DNA of 64,000 nt from Reticulitermes speratus (taxonomy: Eukaryota; Arthropoda; Insecta; Blattodea; Rhinotermitidae), in assembly GCA_021186555.1 (NCBI GenBank), contig JAJKFL010000014.1:28350033-28414032 (forward strand), given 5' to 3'. This document shows positions 32,543 to 43,884 of the stretch, one piece after another (positions within the stretch are counted from its first letter, which is position 1; each line of letters starts with the position of its first letter). The position numbers and the translations under genes were made by a program. Under the pieces are notes generated by a model. That model ran no database searches. It saw nothing but the letters and a program-made list of their open reading frames with translations, and was not told the origin of the DNA.

Positions 32543-32790
32543 TTTTCCAATGGCTCGACAGCCCCTTGGGGGCCTAGGCCGCCTCATTTCTCGAGGCTTC
32601 ACGATCACACTTTTCAGACACACAACACTCGGTAGGACTCCTCTGGACGAGGGACCAGCTCGTCGCAGAGACCTCTACCTGACAACACACAACACACAAG
32701 AGACAGACATCCATGCCCTAGGCGGGATTCGAACCCACAATCCCAGTAATCGAGCGGCCGTAGACCCACGCCTTAGACCGCGCGGCCACT
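32543..32790 (-). mobile_element. SINE family D
   Basis: On the minus strand: head 'gtggccgcgcggtctaaggc', B-box 'gggttcgaatcccg', body 'gtctcttgtgtgttgtgtg', 'gacgagctggtccctcgtcc', and 3' end 'ggcccccaaggggctgtcg' with an A-run. No clean target duplication seen. Confidence 0.9.
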
Positions 32791-33284
32791 TATTAAATCA
32801 ATAAGTATTAAGTTGTGTGGTGTGTTTAAACACCGTAAGAATTTTTAAACAAATTAAGTGAATTATTGTCTCTAAATGGTCAATATTCTTGTTGTCCTGT
32901 GTGGATCATTCGTTGGTGATCTGGCAATTTAAGGTCGCTTTGCAGATGCAGGGGTTATTTGGGTTGAATTAGGTGATATATGATGAGAGGAAAGAAATCA
33001 CTTCCTACTGAATCTAATATTGGTATTAGAAATTTTGGTTCTTACGTTCCGTGCATCAGCTGTACATCTGCACTCAGATATCACTATCAACCATGAAAGT
33101 ATGGACGCGGTATAGCGAAACAACTTTTATCACCCCCAAAATGTTCCGAGACGTGCGGCCTTCGAAGAGGTTCGAGTCTACAAAAAACCACACGTAATTA
33201 TTGGATATTAAGAACAGATTGAATGCATTGCCCCTGTGATAGGTTGTGAAGGATATACACCTGAAGATGGTATAACTAACTTAA

Positions 33285-33620
33285 GTCCATGGAGCAGAGT
33301 CCTTCTTGAGAAGCTAACAGGTCCTCAGCTAGTCAATAAATTCCCCGCATTTTATGGAACCCGAAGGTTCATTACTGCATTCACAAGAGCCCGCCACCTG
33401 TCCCTATCCTGAGCCATATCAATCCAGTCCATGCCCTCCAACTCACTTCTTGAAGATGCATTTTAATATCCTCCCATCTACGCCTGGGTCTTCCAAGTGG
33501 TCTCCTTCCCTCAGGTCTCCCCACCAAAATCCTGTATGCACTTCTCCCCTCCCCCATACATGCTACATGCCCCGCCCACCTCATTCTTCTCGATTTGATC
33601 ACCCGAATAATATTTGGTGA
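33285..33620 (-). pseudogene. LINE ORF2 C-terminus and 3' UTR
   Basis: The clearest copy of this LINE family. Read on the minus strand from 33602: [40 protein letters not shown] and [14 protein letters not shown], followed by a decayed end. This is the basic tail after the reverse-transcriptase domain of many insect LINEs. Then comes a 3' UTR with 'ttctagtatt'-free filler and the 'gttccataaaatgcgggg' block. Everything upstream is missing, as in a typical 5'-truncated insertion. The frame is nearly intact, so it is younger than the copies at 17075 or 63640. Confidence 0.9.
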
Positions 33621-33754
33621 TGAGTACCTCTGAAATGTGAAAAATGTTCACGATATATATTGTGTAAGACTAAAACATATAGTAATGTAATATATAGTAG
33701 GCCCTATAGCCTATATGCATTTTATTTTTGGGTTTTAAAGCCATGTATTTTTAA

Positions 33755-33792
33755 ATGCATGAGCTGGTCTGCCCGACCGAAACATGTAGCAT
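33755..33792 (+). ncRNA. Hammerhead-like motif with mutated core
   Basis: ATGC (33755-33758), then ATGAGCT in the core position, stem II GGTC/GACC, GAAAC (33779-33783), AT, GTA, then GCAT (33789-33792). GCAT pairs exactly with ATGC. The core has lost C3, G8 and A9, so it should be inactive, but the stem I complementarity uses bases different from the other copies. 'aataaaactttgttgtgg' follows, like the end of a retroelement. Confidence 0.35.
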
Positions 33793-34377
33793 ATATTGAC
33801 GAAACTAATAAAACTTTGTTGTGGCTGACGGCAGAGCGTGTGTCAGTATTTGAGTAATATTTAGATAATACATGACGCCAAAATGTGCAGTTCTTACTGG
33901 AGTTAAGGAGTTACACGTGCGCGCAAAGTGTTTTACTGTGCATATAGAATCGTAAGCTATATGTCTGCCTGCTAGTTAACCCTAAGTGTTGAGACTGGCT
34001 AGATTAAGGAAGATGAATTACAGTAGTAGTCTAGATGCTGGCTCACTTACCTCGAGTTGAAACTCCAGCACAGTACTGCAGCCAGTGCGGCGGTGGGAGA
34101 ATGTTTTTAGGAAGTTTGGAAAATGCTGTGAGCTGTTTCATGCGAAATTGCGCTTCATCCAGTTGTTTAGGTTATCCTTGTATTGTGTGAGGAATTTCTT
34201 GTGTGCTGTACTGACGTCATGTTCGAGGTGTTTTAAACAGTGAAATATTACCTATAATTTACGTTTAAAGAAATCGTGGGTAGGAGGATAATTTTGACAC
34301 GGAAATTGTATGCATTGTAATGACAATTTCTGAGAAGTTCTGGTGCCTCCCTGCCTTCAGTTGTTTCAGTGTATTTA

Positions 34378-34610
34378 TGATTACATTAGGAAGGATGAGA
34401 TGGGCGGGACATGCAACACGCATGGGAGGTACGAGAAATGCTTACAATGTTTTTAATTGGATAACCTGAAGGAAAGGGTCACTTGAAGTCGCAGGGTGGG
34501 TAGATGGGAGTGTAATATTATAGTTGATCATAAGTAGGATACAAGGACGTGGACCGGATTGATTTGACTCTGGGTGGGGACAGTCGGCAGGCTGAGGCTC
34601 TTGTGAAGAC
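34378..34610 (+). pseudogene. LINE ORF2 C-terminal fragment
   Basis: On the + strand 'aggatgagatgggcgggacatgc' region gives RKDEMGGTCNTHG in one frame and MRWAGHATRMGG in another, as in 33285-33620. Later 'tggaccggattgatttgact' matches the 'DWIDLA' end. Several frameshifts. Confidence 0.7.
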
Positions 34611-34769
34611 GGTGATGTACTTTCGGTTTGCAGAAAATGCTGGTAATTTCTTGACTAAATGAAAACCTATTAGCCTGACAAGGACGCTGCATCATTTAGT
34701 TGGTATGAAATACGTGATGACGATATGAAGGATCACGAATTAGCGTTTATACTAAACTGGCACATATCA

Positions 34770-34924
34770 GCGGTTACCGGCGTTCTTTCCCCGGCAATAA
34801 AGCGACCGGGTCGTGAAGTTGACCACTTACCTCCGCCTAGTGCCGAGGTAAGAATGATTAGCGCTGTACTTCAGTTCTCTCTCTATACTTTCATGGCATA
34901 GACAGAGAAAACTTTACCTTTTTA
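34770..34924 (+). mobile_element. SINE family A, 5'-truncated
   Basis: Keeps 'ataaagcgaccgggtcgtg', 'gttgaccactta', 'cctagtgccgaggt' and the 'aactttaccttttta' tail. The head is missing. Confidence 0.8.
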
Positions 34925-34929
34925 CTGAA

Positions 34930-36375
34930 CTTACACGTATGTTGGGCATTTTATGTCTTCTCATTTTATTAATAAACACGTTTCGAAAGCCGGCTTTGCG
35001 ACCGGCGACACAGATAAACTGCAGCCAGTGGGCCTAGCCATGCAGGTTTCATGCTTTTAGCTCATGGCGGAAGCTAAACCAGCTTTACAAACCTTGCTCT
35101 CGTGTTTGTAACCACAATGAAAATGTGGAATATGAACAGCAGAACAAAACTCTTCCGCCAGAAAGCTTTAGAATATTTACGCTATTTACGTGTACATGTC
35201 TGTACGTAATTTACATTTGTAGGATCTGAAATTCGGCTACATTAAATTTTCGTTTATAGCCATACCTACTCATTTTCGTGACGTGCCTTATTTTGTGGCA
35301 GTACACACAAATTTGCCACGAAATTGGGTGTGCCAGAATTAGTCTGAACAATTCTCCAACAGACGGCTCCATAATGGGTATATGAAGTTGGGTGTTCCCC
35401 GTAGCTTAACCTACAAGCTGTTTTTCATGGTCGACATGTCATTGTTTTACTTTCTATAAAAAACATCATCGCAGTTTCATATTTTTAGATTTGTTACTGC
35501 AAACAAAGTATCAGCAGTCTACATTAAGTGACACTGTTGTTGTTGTTCCCACCTCATAAATTTGAGATATTGGTATAAAAGACGGTAGGAAATAAAGGTG
35601 GGTCGTTCTGTAGTGGTAGCTGTTCGTACCAAGTTTTATGAAAATCCGTCAATTCAGTTGTTATGAGGATCGACGTAATGATTTTTTCGCCGTACATTGT
35701 GAGCCACGCGGATTATTCTGTGGGTTACTTTACGGCACTTTCGAGCGTCGATAATACGGTGCTTGATGAATGGTGAATTGAAAATGAGTCGGTGGGAAGC
35801 GACCATGGCATAATCGAAGTACTGGCCTAGCATTTGCCTGAAGGGACAGAGGATAGCAACGAAGAGCTTGTTCCCCGACGAAGATATGAGGCGGGTGCCT
35901 CGCGAATACAAGTATTGCAGTGTATATCTGCGTTCTTGTGTGACCGTGTGTCTTCGGTATGCGAACCACAGAGTGATAACTTTGAATGTTTGTGTGTCTC
36001 CTTTGGTTTGGAGGCATTCCAGTTGGCAAATTTCACTGTTTATATGTCTCCGATATTCAGTGATGTGAGAAGACAGGCTAGTTCAGGGAAGCATTTAAAC
36101 CGTGAAATCGTTTTGGCAATTTGGTAGTTGCGAAGGAGCAATAAGTGCAGAGGCGTGTCAATAGACGTCCAGTGTATGGACAGGAAGTTTATAAATAAAA
36201 TTAAACGTGTCGATAACCCCACAACACCTGCTGCATGGTGGCAAGGAAGTTACGTAGTTAAATATACAGCTGTAATTTCCTGATCGGGTTTGAACAATAT
36301 CGCATACAATTTTGAGGCCACATAAAAAAGTTCCATGGATCAACTTCCACCATATTTTCTAGTAGTTTTTAAACT
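34930..36375. other. No recognisable gene; overlapping open frames at 35.7-36.1 kb
   Basis: Between 35680 and 36130 both strands carry frames of 85-99 codons and stops are sparse. I recognise none of them. This could be unique sequence or an unidentified old element. Confidence 0.35.
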
Positions 36376-36379
36376 CCCT

Positions 36380-36392
36380 CCCCCCCCCCCCC
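36380..36392. repeat. C13 homopolymer
   Basis: A run of thirteen Cs after 'ctccct'. Confidence 0.9.
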
Positions 36393-36399
36393 ACTCCAA

Positions 36400-37690
36400 C
36401 GTACTTCCCTGTATTTTCCTTTCCCATAACTCGCCTGGGTGTTTTTTTCAAGTAAATGTTACTTTTATAATGAAATTACTTATTTGTTGTATTTTATGTA
36501 TAACAAGATGGGTAATGTGCGTAATACTGAGTCATGTTTGGATTTTTTTTTTTTTGCATCCTGGACACTTGTCAGATGGTCATACCATGTAAACTACTGT
36601 GGCCACAGTTTTTTGGTCTGTGTTATGTTTCTGTGCGCAACTTATTGTTTATATGTCTGCGTTGATGTTAAATTTATTGCTTATTCGTAAACACAAATTT
36701 TCACTCCGTCGAAATATTTTGTAATTACTGAACTAACAACACTATGGTAAACATTGTAGGTAGGCCTGTATTCATAATCGGTCTTCATATAGTTTCATAT
36801 TCCTAGACGTAATAGATATTAAATACATATATATATTCACTTTTTGTGTTTCTTAACTTTGCATTGTGTGAATTGCATGAAGAAATGTGACAGATTAATA
36901 TGAAATGCTGTTTATTGTTACGGTTTATGAGTCCTGCTCGGATCTCTGTGAATGAATGATGCACCAACTGCGGTTCTTTCGAAATTAGCTCCTTCCGGAC
37001 TCCGAGTCAATAGTCTATCGTTACTTACCGGCGCACTGTTTTATGTTATGTAAAGCGAAGAGTTCTGATCGTTGTTCGTGCTGATTTATTCAGGTGTAAG
37101 CCTCCACATGTCTGTCTGTGCTTAAAACATTTGATATTAATGGAGGGAAATTTCATGTCCACCATTGTTTTTCAAGGACGTGTCAGATTATATAATATTC
37201 ATTGTTAAGTTAATGGTTTGCAGTTTCTCATTATGAAAACAATGATCCCCTTGAGTTAGACCTACCCACTTGTTTCTCACGAACTTGTCTGTTCGCTGTT
37301 TGTCCACGCTTTATAAATATTAAAACACTTTTCATCCTGCGCTTTCATCATAAATGTAGGCGACGGCCCACTCGAGTCTGATGGCCGTTCATCTCGGTTT
37401 CCCGCAGTGTTCTTGGATGCACGCACTTCCGTAATCTTCTTCCCAACACTGAGCGGTAATTGGGCCCATCTGTCTTGCATTCGGAAAGCCGATTGGTGAG
37501 TTCCAGGCACGTGCTGCAGGCTACTGTATGAGAACCGCTTGCCTTGTTAAGGTTGTTTGTACGTGTGTGAAATGAACGCATAATAGAATAGTTGTGTTTT
37601 GTACACATGTTGCAGCTCTCAAACTGCTCGACTCATATTGTGGACAATTCTGTTTTGTGAGATATAACTTAGTGTAGTTTGCTAGGAAAG
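36400..37690. other. No recognisable gene
   Basis: Nothing recognised except an eleven-T run near 36543. At 37697-37740 (minus strand) a CTGATGA core followed by a weak hairpin and GAAAAG...GTA is another degenerate copy of the recurrent motif. Confidence 0.4.
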
Positions 37691-37894
37691 TACAGACTTT
37701 TCGGACGAACCTGCTGCCTCTCTCATCAGGGTGCTTGATGGTGGAGGTATACGGTTCCTATGACCAGACTACATGATGTCACGTCTCAGAAGACCTCAAT
37801 CTTCATAGTGTTTGTGGCAAGAATCTCAAATCTCGTTCTCATTTAGGTTTTCGCAGCGGCGTATTAGAGGTCTTTGTTTTTGTGGGATATGGCG

Positions 37895-38165
37895 CCGGGT
37901 CACTGGGTACTTGGCTCCCAACGTTTCGAAACAATGTAGTGGCCCCATCTTCAAGGGTAAAATTGTCTGTTCTTCGGAGATGTAACAGTGCGTCACTGGG
38001 TACTTGGGTCCCGAAGTTTCGAGACGACCTAATGGTTTATTCTTCAAGGACCGAATTACCTCGTCTGTGTGCGCTTGGTTCCCGACGTTTCAAGACCACT
38101 GCTTCGTCTCTAAACGCCAGGATCCAAGTACCGAGTGACGCAGCGTCACAATTCCAGACGACGGA
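37895..38165. repeat. Tandem-plus-inverted repeat cluster
   Basis: Copies of 'tcactgggtacttgg' followed by 'tcccgacgtttcgaaac'-like sequence start at about 37899 and 37993, with a third related block near 38070 that runs into the inverse, 'ccaagtaccgagtgacgcagc'. Each block carries the TTGAAGA...GAAAC motif on the minus strand in mutated form. The structure is a foldback whose left arm was duplicated. Confidence 0.6.
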
Positions 38166-38293
38166 GACCTCGCACTTTTCCATGTGGTTTACATGTAACG
38201 AAATGTAATGGAAATATCGTATTGTACGTAGTGTGCAGCTTTGCAACAGCTGATTTGTCTGTAATACATACTGTCTGTAATAATACATACATT

Positions 38294-38438
38294 GTGCTGG
38301 AGAAGAATGGAGAAAATCAGTTGGACCGATCGTGTGAGAAATGAAGAAGTATTACACAGAGTCAAGGAGGAGAGGAATATCCTACATACGATAGAAAGAA
38401 GAAAGTATAACTGGGTTGGTCACAACTTGCGTAGGAAG
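38294..38438 (+). pseudogene. LINE ORF2 fragment, second LINE family
   Basis: Almost identical to 61077-61215. It encodes a WRRMEKISWTDRVRNEEVLH frame and RVKEERNILHTIERRKYNWV, then GHNLRRK. It lacks the LINE 3' end and passes straight into the foldback half copy at 38466, so it was cut by insertion or recombination. Confidence 0.85.
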
Positions 38439-38465
38439 GGTCAAGAGTCCAAGAAGACTCTTGGA

Positions 38466-38570
38466 CTCTTGACCGTTTAAGATAGGACCGATACGTTGTC
38501 CCGAAACGTCGGTAAATAACTACCACATGACGCAGCATAACATCCCAGAAGAGCGCAGACCTCACTGTGC
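38466..38570 (+). repeat. Half copy of the 3289-3488 foldback
   Basis: Shares 'cttgaccgttt', 'aggaccgata', 'gttgtcccgaaacgtcggta', 'gacgcagcataa' and 'cccagaagagcgcagacc' with one arm at 3395-3488. A short palindrome 'gtccaagaagactcttggac' precedes it, so most of the other arm was lost. Confidence 0.8.
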
Positions 38571-38737
38571 AAATACTTCGGAAAGTACTAATGTAAAAGT
38601 ACAAAACATTTAACATGGAACATATCATTACATGTACCGTAAATTGTAACTACAGAGTAGCTGCAAGACTGTGTACCCTAGAAACAGAATTTGTTTCAGG
38701 TATGTAATTGTAAATGTCCTGTATGAAGGTGATAACA

Positions 38738-38765
38738 AATAATAATAATAATAATAATAATAATA
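38738..38765. repeat. (AAT)n microsatellite
   Basis: Nine AAT units. Confidence 0.95.
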
Positions 38766-38769
38766 GCAA

Positions 38770-40145
38770 CAACATAAACAGCAAAAGTAACAATAGGGCA
38801 ATAAGGTTGTTATAATAACAGAAAACTTACTGTTTAATTCTGGGATCACCTCATTGCGACAGATACGCGACATATACTTATGACAGTTGTCAGAAAGGAA
38901 TACGCTGCTCCAAATGCCTGAAGCTTTTAATGCTACCAATGACTGATGTAACGCCATGTACTCTTGTAGATGTTTATCGGGGTCTCAGTTGAACCTGTCG
39001 TCATTGTGATTGAATGATTATTTGTAAGTAAAATGTTTACTTTGGGAGTCTTTTGTGCATCCTTAACGAACATAATACAAATGTTTGCGTGACCTTTTAT
39101 TTTGTAACCTTCATTTATCCAATTTGAATAGTAAATGAACAAACCAAAGGCGGAAGAAGGGCGGAGCTACTGTCCGATTGCAGAGTTCGAAGGGAAGCGT
39201 AGACTCGCAGTCAAATGATATTTTTGAATAAAATAAGCGTGAATGTTTTCAGTGTGAAACGGATTACGAAGTGCAAACAAAGCGAAAGTATTGTCTTAAA
39301 GGTTGATGTGGCAGTTTTCTTCCTCTTTTCCGTGTGAATACTGTAGAACCGTCGATGAAGGCCTTCGAAGTTGCCTTGGTGCACAGAATGGCACCATCCG
39401 CCTCTGAAGACGTCTTACGGTCCCGTTTCGTGGGTATCGTACCGTCAGTTTTGTAAGGTATGTCCTACGTTTTATGGCTGTGAATGACTGTGTACATTTG
39501 TCTGTAGGGTTGTGCTGGCGCTTTTAGGTGAAAGGACGATTTTGGTTGATTACTTTAAGTTTAGGAAAGTTGCTGCTTCTGTCAGACAGGCAATGTAACG
39601 TACAAATGACCTGGTCATATATGCAGTATCGATACCATGACTGAATATGAAGATTTCAGTCTCCTGGGATGGTGTAATGTGACGTTGGGTAAGCAGTACC
39701 CAGATATTACCATCCCACGAGCAACTGGCCAGCCTTTACTAAGACAGTATATTTATCCTTGTTTTTCTGTTACAGGTAAGTGAAATGTCAGTGCCTCACG
39801 CTTCCAGAACTTTATCGTTGACCCTCATTTCTTAGGAGACAGCGTGAGTATTTTGTCAAATTTTCTGTCGGTACGTGCTCTATGAGAGGATATCTCAGTG
39901 GTAAATTACAATGACTTACTGCTGTACGACAAAATGTGTCGCCTGTTGTTATCGGCGCATTCATCCCTGATTTTACCTTCTGAAGGTTACTTCCTTTCAG
40001 TGACAAATTAAACCATCAATACTCAGGTACAAGACCTAGTTTTACCTCCGTTGAAATTAAGCAGCACTGTACAGTAACCAAGCTGTCCTCTTGACTTAAA
40101 AAATACAGGGAAAGTGGCTTGAAGTTACGTTGTTTTAGATGTTTT
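38770..40145. other. No recognisable gene
   Basis: Nothing recognised. Confidence 0.4.
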
Positions 40146-40149
40146 TATT

Positions 40150-40761
40150 TTATTTGCATACGTAATAATTTGAAGTGTAACATTTATTTTGGAAAAGCAG
40201 CCCTTCTCTATGGGAACGAGGAGTACATTTTTCGTTGCAGGTGTTTGTGTTCTTTATTGCAACCCTTGAGTGCCGAGGAGAATGTGTGAGGGAGCTGTAT
40301 ACAGTAAGCATTCGGTTTCTGTGAAGTTCTACGCTTTCGAGATGATTTGAGAACCGACGGCAATCGAGAAGAGGCGCCGGAAACAACGGTTTGCGAGAAG
40401 AAGTAGCTTGTATAAGCGAAAATTGGATCGCAAGTTGAGAAAGAGGTATTAATTTGTGAATTTCATGTAAGCGAAAAACCGTAAACTCGTTGCTTGTATG
40501 CCGGATTGACCAAGCGTAGCTTACGTCACATCGGATGTTCCTGAAACGGCCACATGCGTTTGTTCGTCGGACGATAGATAGCCTTGTGTCTGAAGGTCTA
40601 ACGTAAGAAGTGCCGTATCGAGTTATTCTGAGTGATTCGGTGTCGGCCAGTTCTAAACCTTTTGAAGCTTGAATAATATACAGTGTTTTCTTTAACGCGG
40701 ACCCGAGCATTGCAGAGTGGGCTGCGTAAGCAAGTAAGATATAGTCCGCTTTGCGGAGCAT
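40150..40761 (-). CDS. Unrecognised 203-codon open frame (longest in the window)
   Basis: An uninterrupted minus-strand frame starting at 40761. The product would be moderately basic, with several Arg/His/Ser-rich stretches (TRLSIVRRTNACGRFRN; SLTHSPRHSRVAIKN), no signal peptide, no clear membrane segment and no domain I recognise. A frame this long is only marginally unexpected in 64 kb read six ways. No splice sites, promoter or neighbours support expression. It may be chance, an exon, or part of an unidentified transposon. Confidence 0.12.
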   Translation of the reverse strand: MLRKADYILLAYAAHSAMLGSALKKTLYIIQASKGLELADTESLRITRYGTSYVRPSDTRLSIVRRTNACGRFRNIRCDVSYAWSIRHTSNEFTVFRLHEIHKLIPLSQLAIQFSLIQATSSRKPLFPAPLLDCRRFSNHLESVELHRNRMLTVYSSLTHSPRHSRVAIKNTNTCNEKCTPRSHREGLLFQNKCYTSNYYVCK

Positions 40762-40764
40762 AGT

Positions 40765-41820
40765 TCCGCGTTAAAAAGCTTCCTGTATATAAAATTTATA
40801 ATTCGTTGTGGGAAATAATCGCCGTTTATTGTGACAGTCATACGAAGTCAATACTGTCTGTAGTCACAGTGCATAAGCTCCTGAAGTACATGTAGTAATG
40901 ACTGTGCTTTAAAGGGCCAACGAAAACAACACTTGAACTTCCGTGGTGACATATAGCGATGGTGAAATGCGAACAGGTGGATTGGTTTTCCATTGTTTAT
41001 TATTATTATTATTATTATATTGTACCTCGTGAAACCCGTTTCCACGAGCATTTTTCAAGAACTTGGTGGACTTTCAGAATACTGGACAAATGAAATGTTA
41101 GTGGAGTTCACAGAAGTTCAGTATCTGTGGTAATGCATCTAGAGCTCTGTATTTATCCCTTTAAAGACGAACCGTAAACAGTTTTATTTAAAGACTCAAT
41201 TCGTACCGCGCAGTAAACACTTTTCACCTCGGTTATAGAAACCACTCAGTTAATGCCATATAGGGCAAAAGTCGTTTGTTTTGAGATAAATACAAAACAC
41301 ATAAACACAGTGTGGCATATGTACAAATTTGAGTGTTGAACCTGGTGGTACATCAAGTAACCAATAGGCTTTAAAAGGTTTAAAAAAACAGTTGTCTGTA
41401 ATGCGTCATCATATAGGCCTTGAAAATGAGGCCTATGTTTGTGGAACCACAACGACATTTGAAATAGTAATATTTTAACTTTTAATGTTTTATGGTCTCT
41501 GGTTTTTGTACAATTTCAGTAAAGTAATCAAAAGTTAGGAGTTGAAACAATACTGAATTATTTATATCTCTTCAAGCCCTCAAAATGGCCTGGGAAGTGT
41601 AGAGTATCTTAGCAAGCAAGTACATCTGGAGTAGTCACCTTGTATTAAGGAAGTGTCTGACTGTTTAATTTAGGCCATTGTTATAAAAATTGTACTAGTA
41701 CGTTAGTCGATGCGTAGCGCTGTTTGTTGCAGAAACACCACTAGCCAGTGCATAGTACTGTTAAACACTGTTCTTAAAAAAGCCTTGTAAAATTAAATAA
41801 TATAATTACAGCTACTTAGC
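40765..41820. other. No recognisable gene
   Basis: Contains an (ATT)n run at 40997-41018. Nothing else is recognised. Confidence 0.4.
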
Positions 41821-41825
41821 ATAAT

Positions 41826-41970
41826 TCGGGCGATTTGTCGCCGGTATGTCACCGCAGAGACCGTTTTCGATCCTAGGGCAGTCCGCGTGGGATTTGTGGT
41901 AGGCACTAGTGTCAGTAAGGCAAGGTTTTCTCCAAGAACTTCAGTTTTCTTCTGTTCTTGATCATTGCAT
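41826..41970 (+). mobile_element. SINE family C, old 3'-truncated copy
   Basis: Keeps 'gtcgccggtatgtcaccgc', B-box 'ttttcgatccta', 'gtgggatttgtggtaggca' and 'aaggttttctcc'. The tail is missing. Confidence 0.65.
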
Positions 41971-41974
41971 TAAC

Positions 41975-42750
41975 GATCCACATTCATATTATTCCATCAT
42001 GGGTAGCGTATAGCCTACGTATAGTTTAGGCACTGACATCTTCGCTGTATAAACCGCACACATTTGTGAAGCAAATTTATTTTCTCGTAATTATTACGAT
42101 TCTCACGGCCCAAGTTTCCTGACTAGGAACTCGAAAACCCCAGCGGTACCACAGAGTTCAACCGATCGACGTGTTGGCATCAGCAATGACCGCAGTGAGA
42201 AAGTGAGCGGGTTTGCAGATTATGCGGGTTTCAGTACTCTAGTTTGTTACATGATTCCGTATCATTATAATTACACTAGCCAAACTACGATGTTTTGCTA
42301 TCTGCTGTGCGAGTTTGGCTTCTTGTTTTACTTACAACTAGTTGTACCCTGCGAACAATTCGCACGTAGAAAGAGTAAAGTATTTAATAAAAATTACAGC
42401 ATTCTAATCTTAATAAACATTAAAATTGTTCTTATTAATGATTGATGCTGGGTAATTTCTTTCTGAGATCAACGGATCATAAGCAACGTTTAAATATGAA
42501 ACGAAACGTTGAAATAGTCTGCTTGAAAGGAAAGTACATGAAATATGTTAGCTTCCCTTGGCCTCCGCTTTGGACAGCACTATCAATTTTTAACGTTAGC
42601 TTTTCTGTTACAAAGAAGTTTTTGAAAAGGAATTAATAAAAATGAAGTTTCTGTCAGTTGCCGAATTGTAAACTGTTTAAAAATATGTCTTGGAAAAAAT
42701 CCATTCGGTAGTTCAGTAGATCATGATGTAAACAAACCTGACTGTATGTA
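41975..42750. other. No recognisable gene
   Basis: At 42640-42725 the text 'ccattcggtagttcagtag' resembles common insect interspersed repeats. Otherwise nothing. Confidence 0.35.
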
Positions 42751-42755
42751 TGTGT

Positions 42756-42761
42756 TATATA

Positions 42762-42799
<38 letters not shown>
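42756..42799. repeat. (AT)n microsatellite
   Basis: An alternating AT tract with one GT interruption. Confidence 0.93.
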
Positions 42800-42801
<2 letters not shown>

Positions 42802-42989
42802 CAGTGGGCCTGCAGCTGTCCGGTCCATCTCATGACATGTTACTGTTTGCTCTATTAATTTACGACATTTCCTTGCCTCATTCTGGTATAATGTCAACTG
42901 CTAATTTTCTCACCTAACGTCAGTGTGATGAAGAGGACGGCAGTTACGTGAAGTAGTTAATTTGGTTTGGGTTAGGATTTGCCGGTGAG

Positions 42990-43272
42990 GGGAACCGAGA
43001 TAGCTCCGTCAATAAAGTGATTATAAGGAGTGTTACAGGTTTTTCCGTACTCCACAGCTACAAGACCGGCCGGTATTGGCACCCACCCAATGTCCTGTTC
43101 ATTAGGTACAGGAGGCTGTGTCTCTGGGGATAAAGCTATCGGGGTGCGAAGTTGACCACGCCTTTCCTGTGCGAGGTTAAGAGTGCTTGGAGCTATACCT
43201 CTGCTCCTTAGTGCGTCTTTATGGCATGGTACTTTATATAATAATTAGGCACAGGGTCAGTTTACCTTTGCC
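42990..43272 (+). mobile_element. SINE family A, very diverged
   Basis: Head remnants 'ccgagatagctccgtc'. Body 'gaccggccggtattggcacc', 'ggtacaggaggctgtg' and 'ataaagctatcggggtgcg'; tail 'ggagctatacctctgctcc'. It is interrupted near the 3' end by about 25 unrelated bases. Confidence 0.65.
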
Positions 43273-43274
43273 TT

Positions 43275-43880
43275 ACTTGTTGAGAACATTGTATTGAACC
43301 TTGGGGTTCCATAAAAGGCGGGGAAAACTTCGCAAGATTGATTCTGCTCAGTGGATTGTGTAGTTAGTTAATTAGTATCGACAGCAGTGCTGTTTAGTAC
43401 GAACGGCCTGACTTGGGTACTGATTTGTATGTTTTATTACAGTATTTGCTGGAGCTTACAGAAGAGTGGGAAAGAAGTTGTGGTATGCACATTGTTTATT
43501 ATCGGCCGTCTTGCGGCTGACTTGGTGGTAATTTTATTCCGTGAAAATATATGTAAGGCGGAAATTTACTGTGCGTGACATTTGCAATCCCTGAAAGCTT
43601 AGTAATTACACATATTCACTGCGCGAAACTTTCACCTGCTTTTATCGTCTATGACTTCAACTTAAATAACTACTTTAGAGAGTTACAGTACATTCTGTCA
43701 CTTTCAAAGCATACGTTGTGTTTGTTGAGCTAAATCTCTGTTAACTTTTCATTAGAAGTTACGGCCTTTCCATTTGCCTATGCAGTTGCCAGTATAAAGT
43801 TTACAGTAACCCAGCCCCTAGCGTCACTCAGATTAACCGCATGTTGAGCAGACAGAGGTAGTTCATGAACTATGTGCAAG
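43275..43880. other. No recognisable gene
   Basis: Nothing recognised. Confidence 0.4.
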
Positions 43881-43884
43881 ACAG

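Noticed and set aside
35730-36127. Overlapping 97-99 codon frames as a gene
   Set aside because: Neither is recognised and both strands are equally open; no basis for choosing one.
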